Source: Christensenella sp. UBA7703 (lineage in GTDB: Bacteria > Bacillota > Clostridia > Christensenellales > CAG-138). From it: a stretch of 53,436 bases of DNA. The translations under genes and the position numbers were made by a program. Shown here piece by piece: positions 41,294-53,436 of the stretch. Every line of letters starts with the position of its first letter. Positions within the stretch are counted from its first letter, which is position 1. The stretch is taken from NCBI GenBank assembly GCA_002482505.1, contig DLGD01000002.1, positions 1-53,436 of the forward strand. Direction: 5' to 3'. Under the pieces are notes generated by a model. That model was not told the DNA's origin. It ran no database searches and saw only the letters and a list, made by a program, of their open reading frames with translations.

Positions 41294-41483
41294 TCATGAT
41301 TGACTTATGATCGCATAACTGTCGAAATATGCCCAAAATCGGGTTTTTCAGCGGGTTTCGCGCGAGAAAACAAGACGATGGGCCATTTCCTGTCCAGTTG
41401 GCGCAGCATAGGTCCGGCAATGGCTTTTACGAGAAAAAATGCGAAGGTGCGGCTTGCAACCGTGCCGGCAAGGGGAGTACGCG

Positions 41484-44400
41484 ATGATGCATGACGTTCA
41501 AATGGGCAGACAGACGCGAAAGAGCTTTTCCAGAATTCGGGAAGTGCTCGACATGCCGGATTTGATTGAGATCCAAAAGAATTCGTACTATCGTTTTTTG
41601 AAGGAGGACCTGAAAGAGGTTTTTGACGATATTTCCCCAATTACCGACTATTCCGGCAAACTGGTGTTAGAGTTTGTCGATTACCGTATCGATCTGGACA
41701 CACCCAAATATTCGATGGAAGAAAGCAAGGAGCGCGATGTAAACTACGCGGCTCCGCTTCGCGTTACTGTCCGTCTGATCAATAAGGAAACGGGCGAAGT
41801 CAAGCAGCAGGAAGTCTTCATGGGCGATTTCCCGCTGATGACGCCGCAAGGCACGTTCATCATCAACGGCGCGGAGCGCGTCATCGTCTCCCAGCTGGTT
41901 CGTTCGCCCGGCGTGTATTTTTCCGAGAGCTTCGACAAAGTCGGCAAACAGCTCTTCTCCGCGCAGGTGATCCCGAACCGCGGCGCTTGGCTGGAGTATG
42001 AAACCGACTCCAACGGCGTTCTGTACGTCAAGATCGACCGTCAGCGCAAGGTGCATATCACGGCTCTTGTGCGCGCGCTTGGCTATGGTTCCAACCCGCA
42101 GATCCTCGAGCTCCTTGGCGACGACGAGCGTCTCTCTGCAACCCTGCAGAAGGACCCGACGCACTCCGAAGCGGAAGGCCTCATTGAAATCTATAAGCGC
42201 CAACGCCCCGGCGAGCCGCCGACGGAAGAAAGCGCGCGTTCCCTCTTAAATTCGCTGTTCTTCGACAAGCGTTATGATTTGGCGCGCGTCGGGCGCTATA
42301 AATTCAACAAAAAACTCGCCATCCGCGCGCGGATTCGCAACCACGTCGCGGCGGAGACGATTGTGCACCCCGTCACGGGAGAAATCCTCGCGGAGGCGGG
42401 GCAGACCATCGATCGTTTTGTCGCGGGTGACATTCAAAACGCCGGCGTCAACGAAGTTTGGCTGCAGGTTGGCGAGAACCGCGTGAAGGTGATCGGCAAC
42501 AACTTTGTGCGCGCAAACGAATGGCTGGAGTTTGATCCGGCGGAAGCGGGCATCAACGAAGACGTCCATCTGCCGACCCTCAAGGCGACGCTCAAGGACG
42601 GCGAAGGCATGACCAAGGACGAGCTCAAGTCGCTGCTCAAGTCGCGCTATTATGACCTCATTCCGCGCCATATCATCCCGGATGACATGATTTCCTCGAT
42701 CTCCTATCTGATCGGTATGCCGTACAGCATCGGTCGCTCGGACGACATCGACCATCTTGGCAACCGCCGCATCCGCAGCGTCGGCGAACTGCTGCAAAAT
42801 CAGATCCGCGTGGGGCTTACCCGCCTTGAGCGCGTGGTGCGCGAGCGCATGGGCTTGCAGGATATGGATGTTGCGATGCCCAGTAACCTCATCAATATCC
42901 GTCCGGTCACGGCGGCGATCAAGGAGTTCTTCGGTTCCTCGCAACTGAGCCAGTTCATGGATCAGACGAACCCGCTGGCAGAGCTGACACACAAGCGCAG
43001 GCTCTCCGCCCTCGGCCCAGGCGGACTCAACCGCGAACGCGCAACGTTTGACGTTCGCGACGTTCACTTCTCGCACTACGGGCGTATGTGCCCCATCGAG
43101 ACGCCGGAAGGACCGAACATCGGACTGATCAACTCGCTCTCGACCTATGCGCGCATCAACGAGTACGGCTTCATCGAAGCGCCGTACCGTCGCGTGGACA
43201 GCAAGAAGCACATCATCACGGACGAGATCGAATACCTCACCGCGGACGAAGAGGACAACTTCATCGTCGCACAGGCAAACGAGCTGATCGACGAGGAGCT
43301 GCATTGGTATAAGAAAGAGCGCGTCATCGCGCGCTTGCTCGACCAGATCATCGAAGTCAAGGCCACGGAAGTGGACTATATGGACGTTTCGCCCAAGCAG
43401 CTGGTCTCGGTTGCAACGGCGATGATTCCCTTCCTCGAAAACGACGACGCAAACCGCGCGCTGATGGGTTCGAACATGCAGCGTCAGGCGGTTCCGCTGC
43501 TCATTCCGGAATCTCCGATCGTCGCGACAGGCATGGAATACAAAGCCGCGCACGACTCCGGTATCGTGCTCATCGCCCGCGAGGATGGCGTGGTTTCCCG
43601 CGCTTCCGCAAAAGCGATTGTGATCACGGACAAGATCGGCGTGGAACACGTGTATAAGCTCACGAAGTTCCAGCGCAGCAACCAGGGCACCTGCCTGAAT
43701 CAGCGCCCGATCGTGAAGCGCGGCGACATCGTCGTCAAAGGTGATGTGATCGCCGACGGCGCCTCGACCGAAAACGGCGAGATTGCACTCGGCAGAAACA
43801 TCCTCATCGGCTTTATGACCTGGGAAGGTTACAACTACGAGGACGCGGTTCTGATCAGTGAGAAGCTGGTCAAGGACGATGTCTTTACCTCGATCCACAT
43901 CGAGGAACATGAGGTTGAGGCGCGCGATACCAAGCTCGGGCCCGAAGAGATCACCCGCGATATTCCGAACATCGGTGAAGACGCGCTGGCGCAGCTCGAC
44001 GAGAGCGGCATCATCCGTCCCGGCGCGGAAGTGCGCAGCGGCGACATCCTCGTGGGCAAAGTCACACCCAAGGGTGAGACCGAGCTGACGGCGGAAGAAC
44101 GCCTGCTTCGCGCCATCTTCGGCGAGAAAGCGCGCGATGTGCGCGATACTTCCCTGCGCGTGCCGCATGGCGAAGGCGGCATCGTGGTCGATGTCAAAAT
44201 CTTCACCCGTGAACACAAGGACGAGCTTAGCCCCGGCGTGAACCAGATGGTGCGCGTCTACATCGCCCAGAAACGTAAGATCTCTGTCGGCGACAAGATG
44301 GCGGGCCGCCACGGTAACAAGGGTGTTATTTCCCGCATCCTGCCGGAAGAGGATATGCCCTTCCTGCCGGATGGCACGCCGTTACAGATCGTACTGAACC

Positions 44401-45248
44401 CCCTGGGCGTTCCCTCGCGTATGAACATCGGTCAGGTTCTGGAGCTGCACCTCGGTGCTGCTTGCAAAAACCTTGGCATCAAGATCGCAACCCCGGTCTT
44501 CGACGGCGCGACCGAGACGGACATCAAAGAACTGCTCGTCAAAGCCGGACTCAATGAGGACGGCAAGACGACGCTCTACGACGGGCGCAGCGGCGAACCC
44601 TTCGAAAACCGCGTCTCCGTCGGCTATATGTATTACCTCAAGCTCGCCCACCTTGTCGACGACAAGATCCACGCGCGCTCGACCGGCCCATACTCGCTCG
44701 TTACCCAGCAACCGCTGGGCGGCAAGGCGCAGTTCGGCGGACAGCGCTTCGGCGAAATGGAAGTCTGGGCATTGGAAGCATATGGCGCCGCCTACACCCT
44801 GCAGGAAATCCTCACGGTCAAGTCGGACGACGTGGTCGGCCGCGTGAAGACCTATGAGGCGATTGTAAAAGGCGACAACGTGCCGCCCGCGGGCGTTCCG
44901 GAGTCGTTCAAAGTGCTCATCAAGGAGCTTCAGTCCCTCGCGCTGGACATCAAGGTATTGTCCGACACGCGCGACGAAATCTTCATCAACGAGGACGACG
45001 ATGACGACGTTGCGCCGATCGATGTCAACCTCACAGGACTGGAAGACGTACCTGTCTTTGCGCCGATTGGCGACGAAGAGGACGATCTGGAGGATTTTGA
45101 CGACTTTGACGACTTTGACGATTCCGAAGAGGAACCCGCGGTGAGCGAAGAAGCCGAACCCGCAGGCGACAGCCTCGACGGACTCGACGAAGATCTTGCC
45201 GAGCTTTCCGATACGCTGGATCTCGACATCGATAAGGACATCGAATAA
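41484..45248 (+). CDS. rpoB: RNA polymerase subunit beta
   Basis: A 1254-residue core subunit. The rifampicin pocket is intact and sensitive-type (SQLSQFMDQTNPLAELTHKR, then RRLSALGPGGL). PIETPEGPNIGL, EVEARDTKLGPEEITRDIPN and the C-terminal GGKAQFGGQRFGEMEVWALEA are all conserved. After the normal end near residue 1180, a strongly acidic tail adds about 70 residues with DDFDDFDDFDDSEEE. The start is ATG 41484, after AAGGGGAG, with a second ATG three bases on. Unusually, rplJ-rplL are not upstream. Confidence 0.97.
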   Translation: MMHDVQMGRQTRKSFSRIREVLDMPDLIEIQKNSYYRFLKEDLKEVFDDISPITDYSGKLVLEFVDYRIDLDTPKYSMEESKERDVNYAAPLRVTVRLINKETGEVKQQEVFMGDFPLMTPQGTFIINGAERVIVSQLVRSPGVYFSESFDKVGKQLFSAQVIPNRGAWLEYETDSNGVLYVKIDRQRKVHITALVRALGYGSNPQILELLGDDERLSATLQKDPTHSEAEGLIEIYKRQRPGEPPTEESARSLLNSLFFDKRYDLARVGRYKFNKKLAIRARIRNHVAAETIVHPVTGEILAEAGQTIDRFVAGDIQNAGVNEVWLQVGENRVKVIGNNFVRANEWLEFDPAEAGINEDVHLPTLKATLKDGEGMTKDELKSLLKSRYYDLIPRHIIPDDMISSISYLIGMPYSIGRSDDIDHLGNRRIRSVGELLQNQIRVGLTRLERVVRERMGLQDMDVAMPSNLINIRPVTAAIKEFFGSSQLSQFMDQTNPLAELTHKRRLSALGPGGLNRERATFDVRDVHFSHYGRMCPIETPEGPNIGLINSLSTYARINEYGFIEAPYRRVDSKKHIITDEIEYLTADEEDNFIVAQANELIDEELHWYKKERVIARLLDQIIEVKATEVDYMDVSPKQLVSVATAMIPFLENDDANRALMGSNMQRQAVPLLIPESPIVATGMEYKAAHDSGIVLIAREDGVVSRASAKAIVITDKIGVEHVYKLTKFQRSNQGTCLNQRPIVKRGDIVVKGDVIADGASTENGEIALGRNILIGFMTWEGYNYEDAVLISEKLVKDDVFTSIHIEEHEVEARDTKLGPEEITRDIPNIGEDALAQLDESGIIRPGAEVRSGDILVGKVTPKGETELTAEERLLRAIFGEKARDVRDTSLRVPHGEGGIVVDVKIFTREHKDELSPGVNQMVRVYIAQKRKISVGDKMAGRHGNKGVISRILPEEDMPFLPDGTPLQIVLNPLGVPSRMNIGQVLELHLGAACKNLGIKIATPVFDGATETDIKELLVKAGLNEDGKTTLYDGRSGEPFENRVSVGYMYYLKLAHLVDDKIHARSTGPYSLVTQQPLGGKAQFGGQRFGEMEVWALEAYGAAYTLQEILTVKSDDVVGRVKTYEAIVKGDNVPPAGVPESFKVLIKELQSLALDIKVLSDTRDEIFINEDDDDDVAPIDVNLTGLEDVPVFAPIGDEEDDLEDFDDFDDFDDSEEEPAVSEEAEPAGDSLDGLDEDLAELSDTLDLDIDKDIE

Positions 45249-45255
45249 TCCGGCA

Positions 45256-45316
45256 GGAGAGATGGATTGTGTTTCTAATGACGAATATTCACAAGAGCGG
45301 CAGCAAGGAGAGATAG
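45256..45316 (+). other. Decayed copy of the rpoC start region with a 15-codon leader ORF
   Basis: GGAGAGAT followed 13 bases later by GTGTTT occurs twice: at 45256-45274 and at 45307-45325, the true rpoC start. About 34 bases align with some seven mismatches. The first copy opens a frame of 15 codons (45269-45316) encoding MFLMTNIHKSGSKER; rpoC begins MFELTNF. It ends in TAG four bases before the rpoC GTG, overlapping the rpoC ribosome site, so termination there could recycle ribosomes onto rpoC. Confidence 0.7.
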
Positions 45317-45319
45317 ACT

Positions 45320-48835
<3,516 letters not shown>

Positions 48836-48877
48836 GCGAATCCGCAAGCCGTAAGGTTTCGGCAACAAAACAGACAA

Positions 48878-48913
48878 AGCCGCCGCGCCGGAGTTTTCCG
48901 GCGCGACGGCTTG
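48878..48913 (+). terminator. Large hairpin after rpoC
   Basis: AAGCCGCCGCGCCGG faces CCGGCGCGACGGCTT with one mismatch and a short loop. No T tract follows, so it is more likely an mRNA-stabilising or attenuating structure than a full stop. Confidence 0.5.
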
Positions 48914-48944
48914 CCAACTCGGCCGACTCTCGAAAGGAGCAGAG

Positions 48945-49670
48945 ATGGAAAAACTGCCAGTCAACCCGAACTGTGAGCTTTCCGGCACAAAGTATTGTGC
49001 CATGCTGAACATGCACGCCTGCGCCGCCTGTACCGTTCGTGATTCGGAGGATAAGGCCGAGATCATCAAAGACCTCGACCTCTACGAAACACTCCTGCCG
49101 GAAGGCGGGATCGCGCGGCTGTTTGAATCGCGCGACTGCCAGTTTTGCAAGACGCCGGAAAAGGGCAAGCGCCGGGGATATGCAATCCTCGACATGGCGC
49201 ACCCCGAACCGCGGCGTGTACAGAAATGGCTCTTCGGCAAGCGCACCGCACGCATCGGCACCATGGTACCCGTGCAGATGAGTGTTTGCCCCAAGTGCCG
49301 TAACCGTTTTCTCCTGATGGAATACATGCCGGTGCTGATTCCCGTTGTGGTTGGCTTTGTCGCGTTGATCGTGCTCTCGATGGATTCGGTGCGCAATCCG
49401 CTGGTGGATCTTTCCATGTTTGCGCCGTTTGGCGCGTGGATCGTTGCGACGCTCGCCGGCATCCTCGCGGGCAAACTCATCACCGACGGGCTGGAGCGCG
49501 CCTGGTCAAAAGAGATGGAGACAAACGTAATGCGCCATCCTGTTATCGATGAGATGACGAAAAAGGGCTGGACGCCGATTACCGCCAAGAGCCGCACGAA
49601 ACTGCTCTTTAGCAAGAGCCGTTTGGCAAAAGGGCTCGGCACAGGGGACGGCGAACTGCCGGCCGAATAA
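48945..49670 (+). CDS. Cys-rich two-helix membrane protein between rpoC and rpsL
   Basis: 241 residues, with no family recognised. The N-terminal half holds cysteine pairs that look metal-binding: C9, C18, CAAC (about 26-29), CQFC (about 65-68) and CPKC (about 114-117). Two membrane helices lie at about 128-146 and 155-180. The C-terminus (about 190-241) is basic and cytoplasmic or external. AAGGAG precedes the ATG. It is 109 bp after rpoC and probably read from the rpoB promoter at reduced level. Its position in the transcription/translation block is unusual. Confidence 0.75.
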   Translation: MEKLPVNPNCELSGTKYCAMLNMHACAACTVRDSEDKAEIIKDLDLYETLLPEGGIARLFESRDCQFCKTPEKGKRRGYAILDMAHPEPRRVQKWLFGKRTARIGTMVPVQMSVCPKCRNRFLLMEYMPVLIPVVVGFVALIVLSMDSVRNPLVDLSMFAPFGAWIVATLAGILAGKLITDGLERAWSKEMETNVMRHPVIDEMTKKGWTPITAKSRTKLLFSKSRLAKGLGTGDGELPAE

Positions 49671-49694
49671 GAAAATTGTGATCTCTCCGCGGAA

Positions 49695-49722
49695 GAAAAC
49701 ACTATATATTGGAAGTGTTTTC
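49695..49722. repeat. Inverted repeat before the rpsL promoter
   Basis: GAAAACACT (49695-49703) and AGTGTTTTC (49714-49722) form a perfect 9-bp stem. It lies 25 bp after the Cys-rich gene and 18 bp before the rpsL -35 box. It may end the upstream transcript or bind a regulator. Confidence 0.5.
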
Positions 49723-49739
49723 ATGCAAAGAGAAAGCGT

Positions 49740-49768
49740 TTGACAAGACACAATATTGCTGATACAAT
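49740..49768 (+). promoter_or_regulatory. Promoter of rpsL-rpsG-fusA-tuf
   Basis: A consensus TTGACA (49740-49745), a 17-bp spacer and TACAAT (49763-49768). The leader is about 225 nt, in a 328-bp gap with no gene. Confidence 0.85.
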
Positions 49769-49920
49769 ACTGCGTTGGCGGTTCCTGTTTATTTGCAGTT
49801 TGCGCGAAACATGCTGGTTTTTTGCAGATTGATCAAAAACAAACGCCAAGTTGACCTGGTTTTAATAGAAATCCGGTAAAATAGATTCCGTCGCGAACGG
49901 AAAAACCATTTGGATACAAT

Positions 49921-49945
49921 GCTCCCTACAGGGGTTGCAGGGAGC
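49921..49945 (+). promoter_or_regulatory. Hairpin in the rpsL leader
   Basis: GCTCCCT (49921-49927) pairs perfectly with AGGGAGC (49939-49945) around 11 bases, about 50 nt before the rpsL start. It is a possible target for S7 or S12 feedback; no known leader motif is recognised. Confidence 0.4.
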
Positions 49946-49998
49946 GGTAATAGAGATAGATTTCGATTTATTTGACAAAGATTGAAGGAGATTGATTC

Positions 49999-50388
49999 AT
50001 GCCGACCATTAACCAGTTGGTTCGTAAAGGCAGAGAGCAGGTGGAGTATAAATCCACGGCTCCTATTCTGAAGCAGTGCCCGCAGCGCCGCGGTGTCTGC
50101 ACGGCGGTCCGTACAATGACCCCGAAGAAGCCGAACTCCGCGCTGCGTAAAATTGCCCGTATCCGTCTGACCGACGGCCTTGAGGGCACAGCATACATCC
50201 CCGGCATCGGCCACAACCTGCAGGAGCACTCTGTTGTGCTAATCCGCGGCGGCCGCGTAAAGGACCTCCCGGGCGTTCGTTACCACATCATCCGCGGCGC
50301 ACTTGACACCGCGGGCGTTGCCAATCGCAAGCAGAGCCGCTCGCTCTACGGCGCGAAGAAGACGCAGAAGCAAGCCAAGAAGAAATAA
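49999..50388 (+). CDS. rpsL: Small-subunit ribosomal protein S12
   Basis: 129 residues: MPTINQLVRKGRE, CPQRRGVCTAV, MTPKKPNSALRK and GGRVKDLPGVRYH. The lysines that change in streptomycin-resistant strains are wild type. The usual VYTTTPKKP reads VRTMTPKKP here. GAAGGAG precedes the ATG. It is first of the str operon. Confidence 0.97.
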   Translation: MPTINQLVRKGREQVEYKSTAPILKQCPQRRGVCTAVRTMTPKKPNSALRKIARIRLTDGLEGTAYIPGIGHNLQEHSVVLIRGGRVKDLPGVRYHIIRGALDTAGVANRKQSRSLYGAKKTQKQAKKK

Positions 50389-50402
50389 GGGAGGGCCGAA
50401 GA

Positions 50403-50873
50403 ATGCCGAGAAGAGGATTTATCCCCAAGCGTGAAGTGCTGGCCGACCCGATTTATAACAGCGTGGTCGTTACCAAGCTCATCAACCAGCTGATGCTGGA
50501 TGGCAAACGCGGCGTCGCCCAGAAGGCCGTTTACGATGCGTTTGATTCTATCCGTGAAAAGACCGGCCGTGAGCCGGGCGAAGTCTTTGAGCAGGCGATG
50601 AACAACATCATGCCCGTTCTGGAAGTCAAAGCCCGCAGAGTCGGTGGTGCTACCTATCAGGTCCCGATCGAGATCCGTGCAGAGCGTCGCCAGACGCTTG
50701 GCCTGCGTTGGCTCGTGTCGTTTGCGCGCAAGCGCGGCGAGCGCACGATCAGCGCGCGCCTTGCCGGCGAAATCATGGACGGCGCCAACAGCCAGGGCAA
50801 CGCCTTCAAGAAGAAGGAAGACACCCACAAGATGGCAGAGGCGAACAAAGCGTTCGCGCACTATCGCTGGTAA
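50403..50873 (+). CDS. rpsG: Small-subunit ribosomal protein S7
   Basis: 156 residues: MPRRGFIPKREVLADPIYNS, NQLMLDGKRGVAQK, EVKARRVGGATYQVPIEI and the C-terminal KKEDTHKMAEANKAFAHYRW. It starts 14 bp after rpsL and has GGAGG before the ATG. S7 is the usual translational repressor of the str operon. Confidence 0.97.
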   Translation: MPRRGFIPKREVLADPIYNSVVVTKLINQLMLDGKRGVAQKAVYDAFDSIREKTGREPGEVFEQAMNNIMPVLEVKARRVGGATYQVPIEIRAERRQTLGLRWLVSFARKRGERTISARLAGEIMDGANSQGNAFKKKEDTHKMAEANKAFAHYRW

Positions 50874-50988
50874 GTCACCCCTCCGCAACAACGCGGAGAG
50901 CGGCTTGAGCACGAAGGGATTGTCCCGGTTCATCCACGCGAAAGCGGCATGATCATGGGAAGCAATTAAGGAATCAACAGCCACGGGC

Positions 50989-51020
50989 CTGCGGTTCGGA
51001 GCAGTCAATCCGAACCGCAG
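50989..51020 (+). promoter_or_regulatory. Perfect hairpin between rpsG and fusA
   Basis: CTGCGGTTCGGA (50989-51000) pairs with TCCGAACCGCAG (51009-51020) around an 8-base loop. No T tract follows. In a 202-bp gap it may set the ratio of fusA to ribosomal protein expression or protect transcript ends. Confidence 0.5.
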
Positions 51021-51075
51021 ACCCGCGCAATACTGTAGGGAACAAATTTTAAAGAACGAGTAAAGGGAAACGATT

Positions 51076-53157
<2,082 letters not shown>

Positions 53158-53166
53158 GTAGGATGT

Positions 53167-53186
53167 TTCAGCCGGGTTCGGCTGAA
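53167..53186 (+). promoter_or_regulatory. Hairpin between fusA and tuf
   Basis: TTCAGCC pairs with GGCTGAA around GGGTTC, ten bases after the fusA stop. There is no T tract, so tuf is probably still co-transcribed. Confidence 0.45.
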
Positions 53187-53224
53187 CCATCAAAAAAAGA
53201 TTGCATTAGAAAGAGGAGATTTTT

Positions 53225-53436
53225 ATGGCAAAGGCAAAATTCGAACGGAATAAGCCGCACGTGAACATCGGCACAATCGGCCACGTAGACCACGGCAAGA
53301 CGACGTTGACGGCGGCGATCACGATGGCGCTGGCGCAGCAGGGCGAAGCCAAGGCGATGCGCTATGACGAAATCGACAAAGCGCCGGAAGAAAAAGCGCG
53401 TGGAATCACGATTAACACGGCGCACGTGGAGTATGA
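53225..53436 (+). CDS. tuf: Elongation factor Tu, partial
   Basis: The first 70 codons of EF-Tu: MAKAKFERNKPHVNIGTIGH, then VDHGKTTLTAAI (G1) and RGITINTAHVEY (G2). The gene is cut by the window end. GAAAGAGGAG precedes the ATG. Confidence 0.97.
   Translation, partial: MAKAKFERNKPHVNIGTIGHVDHGKTTLTAAITMALAQQGEAKAMRYDEIDKAPEEKARGITINTAHVEY

Noticed and set aside
42246..44312. Open frame of about 688 codons antisense to rpoB
   Set aside because: Shadow of rpoB codon use; no ribosome site and no recognisable domain.
49851..49882. Second rpsL promoter (TTGACC with TAAAAT)
   Set aside because: The spacing is about 20 bp, outside the usual 16-18; the consensus promoter at 49740-49768 is enough.

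Overview
The window is a chromosomal segment of a Gram-positive anaerobe, most likely an uncultured member of the Clostridia (Bacillota). Support: vegetative promoters of TTGACA-17-TATAAT type, strong GGAGG ribosome sites, rho-independent terminators, a T-box upstream of ileS, Firmicutes-type regulators (YtrA, MerR, WYL), an anaerobic flavodiiron/hemerythrin pair, and the order rpoB-rpoC-rpsL-rpsG-fusA-tuf at the right end. Most of the DNA is moderately GC-rich. Two patches are visibly more A+T-rich: about 960-2640 and about 19500-21500. Genus and species cannot be read from the sequence.

Left part (1-12.2 kb). Two small conserved genes (DUF1232, DUF1801) are followed by an A+T-rich accessory patch. 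It holds a P-loop/dCMP-deaminase fusion resembling the anti-phage nucleotide-depleting deaminases (AvcD type) and a 63-residue zinc ribbon. Upstream is an 18-bp tandem repeat overlapping a promoter. Next come DUF6132 and an 821-residue persulfide-handling fusion (CoA-disulfide-reductase-like, rhodanese, TusA, DsrE). Then follow a repeat-containing spacer, two small genes, an operon of two membrane proteins plus an M20 peptidase, and a YxlEFG-like ABC cluster on the minus strand.

Middle (12.3-30.1 kb). In order: flotillin; typA with an acetyltransferase; an autoregulated YtrA-type ABC operon with a palindrome at its predicted start; a TtcA-like tRNA thiolase; an A+T-rich polytopic membrane gene; the flavodiiron/hemerythrin detoxification pair; an MFS exporter controlled by a regulator with two MerR DNA-binding domains; rpsF-ssb-rpsR with a possible S6:S18 leader; and T-box-controlled ileS.

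Right part (30.5-53.4 kb). In order: argS-serS; a methyltransferase; a divergent WYL regulator/isochorismatase-like pair; a membrane protein; an Fe-alcohol dehydrogenase; a PepV-like dipeptidase; a small unknown gene; an HD hydrolase; then the transcription/translation block. In that block rpoB has its own promoter and is not next to rplJ-rplL. rpoC is preceded by a decayed copy of its own start region encoding a 15-codon leader. A Cys-rich membrane protein sits between rpoC and rpsL. tuf is cut by the window end.

Best candidates for something new are the deaminase module at 1.0-2.7 kb, the duplicated rpoC initiation region, the DUF5058/membrane/M20 operon and the tandem-HTH MerR regulator. 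No CRISPR array, rRNA, tRNA gene or transposase was seen.
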